From NCBI GenBank assembly GCA_036939355.1, contig JALLAP010000453.1, positions 1 through 17,701 on the forward strand: 17,701 bases of DNA, given 5' to 3'. Below, piece by piece: positions 1 to 7,543 of this stretch; positions within the stretch are counted from its first letter, which is position 1, and every line of letters starts with the position of its first letter. The notes below the pieces were generated by a model. That model made no database searches and had not been told where the DNA came from. It saw only the letters and a list, made by a program, of their open reading frames with translations. The translations under genes and the position numbers were made by a program. The DNA is from Thalassiosira profunda. Taxonomy: Eukaryota; Bacillariophyta; Thalassiosirophyceae; Thalassiosirales; Thalassiosiraceae.

Positions 1-751
1 GGGACGAGTAGCCGACCAGGCGCCCGATCTTCTTGGAGACCGAGGCGCGCTTTCCTTCTGAGCCTCCCGAGGAGACGTATCCCGGGCCAGCAACTCCGCC
101 GGAACCGTTCCCCTCAGCAGCAATGGTGAGGCGAGCGGCCTCCTTGGCCCGACGTCTTATGAACGACACCTCCGCGGGGGACAGGCGGTTGATGGTTTGG
201 GAGATGGCCGCGTCCAGCACGGCCGGGAGGTCCTCCGGGTCGAGCAGGTGCGGGGACAGCGTTGCAAATAGATACTCCCATCGCTGATCTACACTCCCCT
301 TTTCCTTCGGAGGAGGCGCGGAATGAGAGGAGGAGGCCGAGGCCAACCCAACGCCGCCCTGCGAGGGCGTCCGCTGATGCCTTCTCCCCCGGGACGATAT
401 CGCCTCGGAGGGAGGAGGGGCCAGCGCCCCCACCGACGAAATTGACGCGTCTCCAAACGAACTCGTGGCCGAGTGCTTCGTTTTGTTGCTGCTGGCGTGG
501 GACGACTGGTGGGAGGCGGTGATCCGATCGTGGGCGTCGGCGGGGAAGCTGTCGTCGCCCTCGTCTCTCCCGCTGCTCTGCGTGCTCCGGCCCCTCGACG
601 AGCGGTCGGACGTGCTCTCCCGCGCCACCGGCCGCGGCTGTGGGGGCGGCGGAGGTTGTCTGGACTGGCTGGATATTTTATTGCGAGCTGCAGCGGCAGG
701 AGGTGCGGCCGTGGGCGCGGCTACCGCGGGCTTCGAGCTGGCACAACCCAT
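1..751 (-). CDS. Putative N-myristoylated Ser/Pro-rich protein, N-terminal part (runs off left edge)
   Basis: Reading the minus strand from the ATG at 751 gives 250 codons with no stop, open to the window edge, so only the N-terminus is present. It begins MGCASSKP. A glycine at position 2 followed by Cys and Ser/Lys is the classic signal for N-myristoylation plus palmitoylation, so attachment to the inner face of a membrane is likely. Residues ~10-160 are low-complexity, rich in Ala, Pro, Ser and Arg. Residues ~165-225 form a predicted helical, conserved-looking block (starting DQRWEYLFATL, containing SPAEVSFIRRRAKEAAR), which suggests a folded domain begins here. Composition on the plus strand is that of a shadow frame. 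I do not recognise the family; many MGC-starting algal proteins are kinases, phosphatases or calcium-binding proteins, but no such motif is visible here. The frame is well supported, the function is unknown. Confidence 0.72.
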   Translation of the reverse strand, partial: MGCASSKPAVAAPTAAPPAAAARNKISSQSRQPPPPPQPRPVARESTSDRSSRGRSTQSSGRDEGDDSFPADAHDRITASHQSSHASSNKTKHSATSSFGDASISSVGALAPPPSEAISSRGRRHQRTPSQGGVGLASASSSHSAPPPKEKGSVDQRWEYLFATLSPHLLDPEDLPAVLDAAISQTINRLSPAEVSFIRRRAKEAARLTIAAEGNGSGGVAGPGYVSSGGSEGKRASVSKKIGRLVGYSS

Positions 752-1275
752 GGTCTAGATAGGTATCTGATGGCCGACGAATCTTTTTGTAAAGGCGCTC
801 TAAATGGCGACCCCGGCCCCCACTATTCACCCCCTATGCGCGTAGACATGGCAGTGGGGATAGGCTCGCTGAGAGGGGCTGCCGCGGTGGATCGTTGACG
901 CCAGGCGGGTGCGTTGCGGGGCTGGTGCCCATGGGCTGCTATTTACAGTATTGTAGATAGGTGAAGGCTGGTGAAGGCACAAGTGAAGAGTGAAGGTGTG
1001 GATGGGTCAAATCTAATGTCTGGTCTTGCAATAGGATCTTTACTGCCGCGGTATATTTCTGTAGATTTCAACACAGTACCAAATTTGCTAAAGAGCTGGG
1101 TGATAAATACTTTGATCGAATATTTAAGGTGACACTACATAGTGAAATGTCACCCTCCCCCCTCAAAGCACGCACAACGCACAAAGCAAAGCAAACCACA
1201 GCGCGGAGGAGGACGCAGAAGGACCGAGGTCTGAAACCAACGATAGCGCTGAGGAATCTTCCATAGATCGGCACC
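752..1275. other. Divergent intergenic region, about 520 bp
   Basis: This spacer separates two divergently transcribed genes (starts at 751 minus and 1276 plus) and must hold both promoters. It is more AT-rich than the flanking coding DNA. It contains a cluster of GTGAAGG units at 961, 971, 983 (partial) and 990. No convincing ORF or RNA gene was found. Confidence 0.5.
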
Positions 1276-1755
1276 ATGCTTCGAGCCCTGCACGCCGGGA
1301 GAGCCGCGGCCGGCCGCCTCGGCGCGGCGGCGCGTCCCCTTTCGATGTGGGCGGAGCCTTCGTCCGCCGTCCCCACCACCTCAGCGTTGCAACGAACAAA
1401 CCATTCGATCCCACCGCCACCGCGACGCCGGTATCACAAATCCGCGCCTTTGCCCAAATCCGCGGACGGGGTGCACGTCTCCTTCGAGAGCGGTGGATCG
1501 TCCGACGCGGCCAAATCAGAGCCAGCGAAGGGGAGCGGCGACAGCGCTGCTGCGTCCGGCAGCGCGTGCTCCCAGGGAGTCCCCGACGTGGCAGACGAGG
1601 AGGAAGAGGAGCAGGAGGAAATGTTCGTGACGGCCGATCCGGTGTTGGGGCACGGAAACAGACAGGAGTGGGGAGGGCCGCGGAGGGGCGGGAGGTTGGC
1701 CGAGCCCACGCGGTTTGGGGATTGGGAAAGGAAGGGCCGGTGCACTGATTTCTGA
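1276..1755 (+). CDS. SDHAF4-like succinate dehydrogenase assembly factor, mitochondrial
   Basis: A 159-residue protein from the ATG in GCACCATGC. Known family role: SDHAF4 (yeast Sdh8, DUF1674) binds the flavinylated SDHA subunit in the mitochondrial matrix and helps its assembly into complex II. The C-terminal ~32 residues carry the family signature: EWGGPRRGGRLAEPTRFGDW followed by ERKGRCTDF, matching the GGP...EPTR(Y/F)GDWERKGR..DF pattern that ends these proteins. The N-terminus (MLRALHAGRAAAGRLGAAARP) is Arg/Ala-rich with no acidic residue for the first ~26 positions, as in a mitochondrial presequence. The middle is Ser/Ala-rich with an acidic stretch (~residues 107-115), poorly conserved in the family. 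The gene ends about 110 bp before the stop of the convergent oxidoreductase. The identification rests on the C-terminal motif and is strong. Confidence 0.88.
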   Translation: MLRALHAGRAAAGRLGAAARPLSMWAEPSSAVPTTSALQRTNHSIPPPPRRRYHKSAPLPKSADGVHVSFESGGSSDAAKSEPAKGSGDSAAASGSACSQGVPDVADEEEEEQEEMFVTADPVLGHGNRQEWGGPRRGGRLAEPTRFGDWERKGRCTDF

Positions 1756-1863
1756 TTCTGAGATCTGTCCCATTGCAGAAATGTTGAGACTGGTTTATTA
1801 GGAGTGCTGCTTCGATGCAACAAATTGCGAAGCGCGCGCGGGGTGGGGGGTGTTTGCAAGAAT

Positions 1864-3158
1864 CTATACACCGCGGTTGCATTCTGTCAGCATACTTTGC
1901 ATTCTGTCAGCATACTTTGTTTTGCTTGTCGTCAGAATAATCTTGCCCGAGCTTTGTCCACTCTGGATATAAGCGTGCGCTTCAGCGATTCTCTCCATGG
2001 GCATCTCGCAAATCCGCGGACAGCTCAGCTTCCCTTCTTCTATCCACTCCAACACCTGATCGAACATTCCCGACAATACCTCTGTTTCTTCGCTGAAAAA
2101 GGATAGGTTGAAGCCCAGTATCGACTTGTTCGCTACTGTCAAATCCATCGCATCAAATTTCGGCAGCGAGGCTGCCTTCTTTGCCATGCGGACCCATTCC
2201 AATGGGTTGAGCATCGAGCTCCCCATCGGCAGGTTACTGTGAAAGCCGAAGACCACCAATCTTCCCGAAGGCGCCAAATGATTGTACGATTCCTGCAAAG
2301 TTGACACCCCATTTGCATCCATGATGGTTGCATATCCTTCAGGGCTGGCCATTTCAGCCATTGTCCACAAGTTCTCCGTGCTTTTGTCAATCACAACATC
2401 ACACCCAAGAGACTTTGCATCGTCAACCTTCGAAGTCGACCCAACCACGCCCACGACGTGCAATCCCAATATCTTCGACATTTGCACCAGAAAACTCCCC
2501 ACCCCGCCCGCCGCGGAATGGATGAGTATCGATTTGTTCGTGAATTGATATCGGCTCCCGCCTCCGGCGGTGATGGGAAAGTATCCCGCAAGATGCAATG
2601 CATACAACGCCGTTAGTGAAACGAGCAAAGCTCTCGATGCAGTCGGGAATCTTCCGGAGTTGTTTTGTGGGGCAGCAGATGCGGTCCGAGTACGCGCCGA
2701 ACAGGGTGCAGCCAAAGACCCGGTCGCCCACCTTCAGTTTATGCGGTTCGTTATTGCCGCAGTCGTTGGAAACGAACTCGACGTTCCCCGCAACGTCGAA
2801 TCCGGGCACGATTGGCCAGCCAACAAATTTCTTCGCGCTTTCGTAAAGGCCCCATCTGATTGTGCAGTCCGCGTAGTTTACAGAGCCTCACGTTGTACCC
2901 GATGGTGCAGATGCCCTCCTTCAGCGTCACCAACCGCAGCTGTTCCATGCCCCCCGGCCTCCCGATGGAGATGCAGCGGGTGCGAGAGTCGCCTCGACTG
3001 CGGGTGCCATCACCCTCGGTATCCTCCTCGGGCGACGTCGGGAGGAGGAGCGGCAGCAGCGACGGTGCAAACGTGGTCACTAGCCAGCTGAGGATGTTTG
3101 CGAGGGCAGCTAGGAGGATGTCTGGATCCTGACCCAAGATGGTGCGCTTCGCCGCCAT
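1864..3158 (-). pseudogene. VAT-1-like quinone oxidoreductase (MDR family), frame broken twice
   Basis: Medium-chain dehydrogenase/reductase of the zeta-crystallin/VAT-1 type; family members reduce quinones or enals with NADPH. From the ATG at 3158 the first frame gives a hydrophobic N-terminal segment (residues ~13-33, possible membrane anchor) and then GGMEQLRLVTL. Near 2870-2880 homology moves to another frame: NYADCTIRWGLYESAKKFVG, PGFDVAGNVEF, KVGDRVFG. Near 2620-2630 it moves again: VSLTALYALHLAGYFP, the Rossmann motif HSAAGGVGSFLVQMSKILG, and a full C-terminal half. Neither shift has good splice sites, and family-conserved residues appear to be missing at both (before NYAD, and the EAAA-like stretch after ESF), so short deletions are likely. 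No stop codon interrupts the rest. A 20-bp tandem duplication also changes the C-terminus. It is either a young pseudogene or an allele with sequencing/assembly deletions. Confidence 0.8.
1880..1919. repeat. Perfect 20-bp tandem duplication in the oxidoreductase 3' end
   Basis: The 20-base unit CATTCTGTCAGCATACTTTG occurs twice back to back (1880-1899 and 1900-1919). Because 20 is not a multiple of 3, the second copy is read in a different frame on the minus strand. This creates the terminal MLTECNRGV and the stop at 1864. Confidence 0.95.
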
Positions 3159-3325
3159 GTTTGTAGTTGCAGAGTGCTGCACCGATAGATGCGCCGAGCC
3201 CGTTCGATGTTGAAGCACGGCGGAGAAAAAATCTTTTCTCTGCCGAGAGCCGAGATCGAGCCTCCTGCCACCCCGACAGACTCCTGCTCTCCTCCTGCCT
3301 CCTCGCATCGATCTGACTTGCAGCT
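3159..3325. promoter_or_regulatory. Divergent promoter region between oxidoreductase and plastid protein
   Basis: These 167 bp separate two divergent starts (3158 minus, 3326 plus) and must hold both 5' leaders. No TATA box is evident. The assignment is by position only. Confidence 0.4.
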
Positions 3326-3844
3326 ATGAGGATATTGAATTGCTTGCTGGCTGCTCTCCTCGCGGTCCTTGCGGTGGGCTCGTTGTTCGCCGACGCCTTC
3401 GCTCCGGCGCCCATCACCAATGCGCGTGCCGGCCGCCGTCGACCGGCGACGACAACATGTCGTCCATCGGCGCAACCGTCCACCCGCCTCCTGGCGCAGA
3501 TATCCGAGAAGGAAGCCTCCTCCGCCATTGACAAGGTGGTTGCCGCATTGCGCAAAGACAAAGAGGCCCAGCAGGAATTGGGCAAACTGACAACGAAGAA
3601 CAACGTGCTCGGATTTGGCTCGCCCCGCCCGGGAATCATCGCCGTGCGGTTCAACGCCTCGTTTAAGAAGGGGGGCATGGGGAACTCTGCAGTGCCTTTG
3701 CCATTTGGGCTGGGACAGAGCAACAAATCAGAGGGGCGGGGAACAATGGTCGGTCAGGTTAAGGCGGAGGTTGACGAGAAGACAGGGAAGATACGGAGCT
3801 GTTCGGTGTTCAGAGATCTTGGGTATGGACGGGCTTCAACTTAA
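3326..3844 (+). CDS. Small plastid-targeted conserved protein of unknown function
   Basis: A 172-residue protein from the ATG in CAGCTATGAG. Residues 1-25 are a signal peptide (MRILNCLLAALLAVLAVGSLF). The cleavage region ADAFAPAP fits the ASAFAP rule for stramenopile plastid proteins: phenylalanine directly after the signal-peptide site, then an Arg/Thr/Ser-rich transit peptide to about residue 55. The mature part has a short charged helical region (EKEASSAIDKVVAALRKDKEAQQ) and a Gly-rich conserved-looking core from ~92 (NNVLGFGSPRPGIIAVRFNA, PLPFGLGQSNKSEGRGTMVG) ending SVFRDLGYGRAST. I know no enzyme motif in it. The compact Gly/Phe/Asn-rich core suggests a folded lumenal or stromal protein. 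Plastid targeting is well supported; the role is unknown. It converges on the tRNA-binding gene with a 161-bp gap. Confidence 0.85.
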   Translation: MRILNCLLAALLAVLAVGSLFADAFAPAPITNARAGRRRPATTTCRPSAQPSTRLLAQISEKEASSAIDKVVAALRKDKEAQQELGKLTTKNNVLGFGSPRPGIIAVRFNASFKKGGMGNSAVPLPFGLGQSNKSEGRGTMVGQVKAEVDEKTGKIRSCSVFRDLGYGRAST

Positions 3845-4005
3845 AGGTGTGAAAAGAAGGTTGTTGCAGAATCCTATCGCAGCAGTGCATCATCTCCATT
3901 GATTGCAATTGGTTGCAGAGGGGAAATACTTCTTTTGCCGCCACATTCTCCACGACAGACAACGCGGTTCCCTCTAGATAAATTTGTTGCATCGATATCA
4001 TCGAG

Positions 4006-4957
4006 CTAACGCATTGCACCGCCCTTCACAGTCCTTCCCTTGCACGGCCCCGCCGACGTCATGAACTTGTGTCCATTCCACGTTCCCACGCACTCGTCGT
4101 CCGTTTTCAGGTCGGGCACGCAAGCCTGAAATATTTTCTTCTTCTCCACCTGCGATCCCGAGAAGGGAGCTGGCGGGGGCAAGCCCTCAAACGTAACCAC
4201 TTCGCCGAGAGGTGCCCCCTCGGGAGGCTCAATGAATTCCACCTTTTCGGAGCCGTCGTCTTTGGATTGGGCAGCGCACAGCACCATCCCATGACTTTTG
4301 AAGCCCACGAGATTCTTTGCCTTCAAATTGGCCACCACCAACACTCTCTTCCCGAGCATCTCCTCTTCCGAATAGTGCATCCGCAGTCCCGATGCAATCT
4401 GACGAGGCCCGCCCTCCTCGCCGCAGTCAATTTCCTCGCAGTAAAGTTTATCCGCGTCAGGATGCACCCAGACTTTCGTGATGCAACCCACTTTAAACTC
4501 GAGTTTGCATATATCGGGGAGGTTCGGGTCGGCCGCGGCTGGCGCCTTCTTGCTGTTGGCGTTGCCCTCCTTCTTCTTCTTTTGTTTCTTGCCCTCCTGC
4601 TTCTTCGATTTCTTGGGCCCGTCCCCTCCCCCGGCGATTGCAGGGTCTTCGCCGGGAGCTGCAGCAAAGGGCGGCATATTGAGATAGAGAGACGATATTG
4701 CAAAGATCTCATATTGCTGGCGAACCGTCGGCACCCGCGCTCATTCGCCTGCACTTCCACATCAAGTGAGACGATATTGGTCCCATGTTGTTTGCGTAAC
4801 CGTCGGCGCAGCAAGTCACTATTGCATATGTCACTGCACCATGCACCTTCCGCACACCCGAAAATCACTCGCCGGCCATTTACTCACCCAAATCCAACTT
4901 GGCCTCCAGGTCGGCGATGAGGTCCTCGAGCAGCTCGATTGCGGTGGGGGGCCCCAT
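4006..4957 (-). CDS. AIMP1/EMAP-II-like tRNA-binding protein (left copy), two exons
   Basis: Model: exon 1 4957-4888, a 229-bp intron with donor GTGAGT and acceptor TTTGCTGCAG, exon 2 4658-4006; 240 residues. I chose the acceptor because it restores phase and gives LEAKLDLAPGEDP; an in-frame stop rules out reading much further upstream. Order: N-terminal helix (IELLEDLIADLEAKL), a Lys-rich linker (~38-62, KKSKKQEGKKQKKKKEG), then an OB-fold tRNA-binding domain (~75-178). The OB-fold includes FKVGCITKVWVHPDADKLYC, the GLR..YS.EEMLGKRVLVVANLK segment, and a C-terminal EMAP-II-like extension ending KGRTVKGGAMR. Family role: Arc1p/AIMP1 proteins bind tRNA and present it to aminoacyl-tRNA synthetases in the cytosol. 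No plastid or mitochondrial presequence is visible. It lies downstream of the thioesterase on the same strand and belongs to the left arm of the inverted duplication. Confidence 0.88.
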
Positions 4958-5044
4958 GTTGAAGGAAGGAAGGGTGGAGCGTGTGTGGACGCGCAACGCA
5001 AGTGGGGCGCGCGCAGCGGGCGGGGCGAGCCAGGAGCCAGGGAG

Positions 5045-5080
5045 AACCTACGTAAGACAAAGTATCGTACGTATGGTAGG
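5045..5080 (-). promoter_or_regulatory. TACGTA-containing upstream element of the tRNA-binding gene (left copy)
   Basis: Two TACGTA palindromes (5049-5054 and 5068-5073) lie 92-116 nt upstream of the ATG at 4957. The corresponding spacer of the right copy also keeps TACGTA, the run ACTTTGTCT and AGGTTCTCCC, while neighbouring bases have changed. The 12-mer GTACGTATGGTA at 5067-5078 recurs exactly upstream of the orphan gene at 14710. The promoter role is inferred from conservation and position. Confidence 0.5.
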
Positions 5081-5253
5081 TAGACAAGAGCGGCAAGAGG
5101 AGGGCGGGCGCGGCTGCCGGAATCTTTGGATGTTCGCTTCTATTGACCATCCAAGCTTCAGACGCTCACCTGTACTCGCTACCAGCTGCCGACGCCTTGG
5201 AACGATATAATTTGGATAATTCATCTCAGTAGTGCGTTGGTGTACAAATGAGA

Positions 5254-6208
5254 TTATTCCAACTTGAAGTGGATACAGGATACCCTACAGCCCTCACACA
5301 CCCTTCCTTCGTACTCCCGCTTCAATTCCACGTCGTCCAGTACATCCTCCAACCCCTTCACGATTTCCTTCAGCCAGCGTAGCTTCGGCGCAGAATGAAG
5401 CGGGAACAAGTGATGGCCCTCCATCATTTGCAGCTTGAACGGTCCGGACGTGATGTCCTTCCAACCGTGGCACATGGCCTCTGAGATCATGCTGTCGTCC
5501 TTGGCGGAGAAGACCGTCATTGGGAAAGCAAACTTGGGCTTCTTCTCGCGGTGATTGTACGTGTATTGATCGAAGAGGCTAAAATCCGCACGCAGCAGCG
5601 GCTGGTAGACGTCCCATATTCCAAAGACCGCTTCGTTGATGTCCCATCGACGACACTCCACCTTGAACTCCTCCTCCGACAGCTCGTCGTTTCGCTTCCA
5701 TGGCCGCTCCGCCGTCGATATCGTCGGCGGTGGGAACGACGAAAAGAAGACGCGCTCCGGCATGGCCAAAGTATCCTTCTCGGCGATCAGTGCGAGGAAC
5801 TCGTACGCGACCCACGTGCCCACCGAATGAGCCACAATCGCAAAAGGGACCCCCTCGTTGCAATACTCGCCCAGAACGGTATGGAGTGGCGCGGCAATGT
5901 CCTGGATGGAGGGCGCGAACCCCTCCTTCTTCCGGTTGGCGCGCCCGGGATACTGAACCGCCAGGAGCTCCGCCTCGTTCGCCTTGCACCATGCGATGAG
6001 CGGGGAGGGGGCAAAGCGCGCGCCGGTGCCTTCCGTCGAGAACTGCAAGTACGATAGGGACGAGCGGTGCACAGCACGATCGATGGACGAGGTGTCAAAT
6101 TGGCAAGAGTTCTCAGAAGGAGCAAAGGATACCTCCAGCCCATTTGCAACTCACCAGGTCCTCGGCGCAGCCGGCGGGAGGGAAACAGATCACGCGCAGC
6201 TTTGGCAT
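5254..6208 (-). CDS. Type II-like thioesterase, alpha/beta hydrolase (left copy, altered start and tail), two exons
   Basis: Model: exon 1 6208-6155, a 112-bp intron 6154-6043 (GTGAGT...TTGCAG), exon 2 6042-5254; 280 residues. The fold and motifs are those of type II thioesterases, which release acyl groups from carrier proteins. They include the N-terminal CFPPAGCAEDL, the strand-loop LLAVQYPGRANR, the nucleophile elbow AHSVGT (Ser ~91), an Asp near FSAKDDS (~200), and the catalytic His in EGHHLFPL (~228). Compared with the right copy, one base is missing just upstream of residue 1. The ancestral ATG (6282) now runs to an early stop, but a new in-frame ATG at the lesion (6208) rescues the domain, 25 residues shorter. 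A second one-base loss near the end removes the ancestral stop, giving a tail CEGCRVSCIHFKLE. All catalytic residues remain, so it may still be active. No organelle presequence is seen. Confidence 0.8.
6066..6086 (-). promoter_or_regulatory. Conserved 21-nt block inside the thioesterase intron (left copy)
   Basis: A block containing ATCGATCG and GTGCTGTGCAC is identical in the introns of both thioesterase copies, whose other intron sequence is mostly diverged apart from the donor. It sits about 22 nt from the 3' splice site. It may hold the branch point or a splicing or transcription element. Confidence 0.5.
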
Positions 6209-6282
6209 GTGCACTTCGTCCCGGTGCCCTTGCGGAAGAGGCCGGGGAACCATCGCTGCAGCTCCATCTCGTCGGTGGTCAT

Positions 6283-6404
6283 CGCGGGAGGAAGGGCGTG
6301 TTGGAGAGCGAGAGGAAGTGTGTTGCTCGAGGCGCTCGCGAGGCGCGTCTGTCCGTCCCGTCCGCCTACAACCCATCACCCTCACCACCGGCACCGGCGG
6401 AACG
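6283..6404. promoter_or_regulatory. Bidirectional promoter between thioesterase and membrane protein (left copy)
   Basis: These 122 bp separate the ancestral thioesterase ATG (6282, minus) from the membrane-protein ATG (6405, plus). Blocks shared with the right copy include GACGGGACGGA and, next to the thioesterase, CCTCTCGCTCTCCAACA read on the coding strand. No TATA box is visible. Sharing is inferred from position and conservation. Confidence 0.55.
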
Positions 6405-7319
6405 ATGCCAAGCCCAGCAATCGCCTCCCTCCTCCTCGCCGCTGCCGCCGGCCCTCTCTCCAGGGGCGGCGCTTCGCCTCTCGTCGCGGCCGCGGCGTTC
6501 GCGCCCGCATGGAGGCCGCCGACTGCGAAAGCCGGGAGGCGTCGGGTTGGTGCATCAGCCCCTTCTCATCGCGAGGCGGGCGTTCGAGTGCCCCATCCCT
6601 CCATTTGCAAACGCCACGCCACGTTCCTCTCCGATCCAAGACGACATCCTCCCGCCGTCGCGATGGCATCATCGCAAAGCGAGGACGACGACTCCAGCAG
6701 CAGTATTAGTGGCGACAAGCGGCACAAGATCTTTCTGCACACGTGGGTGCTGTTCACCGCCGCGTTCGTCGTCGTCAACGCCAAGGTCCGCCCCTTCCCT
6801 GCATTCCTCCTCCATTCGCTGAGCCGGCAACAATGGGCGCTCGTCCATGCGATCAGTTCCATGCTGTTTTCGGGCACGATCATCCTCTCCGCGCTCCTTG
6901 AGCAAATCGTCGTGGCCTCCCGGAATGCGGCTGTCCTGCGATTTTGGTTCCTCGGCGTGCCCAAGCGGCTCGACGCGTCCGTGGTATTGCCTTCGTTGTC
7001 GTTGGCGATGCTCAGCGGGGTGGGGCAGGCCGCTTGGGATTACGGGGGCCTAATGCACGCTCCCAAGCACGTGACGGGAGCTTTCCACTGCTTGTTGGCG
7101 TTCGGAGGTTGGTGGATGGTCACCGACGTCACGACGCAAAAGGGGGCGGCGGAGGCGGTGGAGCGGTTCGAAGGGAAGGCATCGAGTGAATCAGACGGAA
7201 CTCAGGCAGTGGAGATGCCGAAGGTGCTGCGGCGGAGGGCGACGAGCAACGTTGTGTCGTGTATATTTGTCATGGGGCTGTACGCTCTGATGGTTCTTAA
7301 GCCGGGCTTTGGAGCGTGA
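6405..7319 (+). CDS. Plastid-targeted multi-pass membrane protein (left copy, intact)
   Basis: A 304-residue protein from the ATG in GAACGATGCC. Residues 1-31 look like a signal peptide followed by AAAFAPAW, an ASAFAP-type plastid motif. A basic, Ser/Pro-rich transit-like region extends to ~90, then an acidic Ser stretch (QSEDDDSSSS). The mature part has about five hydrophobic segments, at ~110-127, 146-170, 191-213, 223-242 and 282-300. Conserved-looking residues in or near them include His112, His148, Trp211, Asp212, His218 and His222, with HAPKHVTGAFHCLLAFGGWW between helices. Histidines at helix ends could bind haem or metal, but this is inference. I do not recognise the family. It is divergent from the thioesterase through a 122-bp promoter, a pairing preserved in the duplicate. 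The mature region is almost identical in the right copy, which suggests strong constraint. Confidence 0.85.
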   Translation: MPSPAIASLLLAAAAGPLSRGGASPLVAAAAFAPAWRPPTAKAGRRRVGASAPSHREAGVRVPHPSICKRHATFLSDPRRHPPAVAMASSQSEDDDSSSSISGDKRHKIFLHTWVLFTAAFVVVNAKVRPFPAFLLHSLSRQQWALVHAISSMLFSGTIILSALLEQIVVASRNAAVLRFWFLGVPKRLDASVVLPSLSLAMLSGVGQAAWDYGGLMHAPKHVTGAFHCLLAFGGWWMVTDVTTQKGAAEAVERFEGKASSESDGTQAVEMPKVLRRRATSNVVSCIFVMGLYALMVLKPGFGA

Positions 7320-7543
7320 GTTCCAGGAAGGCGGTGCTCAACTTCATTGGGAAGGGATTGGCATTGGCCTGAGGAGAGACGGCGTGCAGGCAAAAGGCAG
7401 AAGCAAAGCATGGGGCTAAATAGCACTTGAACTTGGTCCGGCCTTTATCGGTTGTGTAAATACCATACACTTTCTTGGTTGCCACTGAGTCGAGACAAAT
7501 GTCCTTTGCTTGCTCAGCAAACGCGCTCCAGCAGAAGCGAAAA

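Noticed and set aside
1020..1130. AT-richer stretch considered as a tRNA or small RNA gene
   Set aside because: No cloverleaf, no A/B box pair and no convincing hairpin could be drawn.
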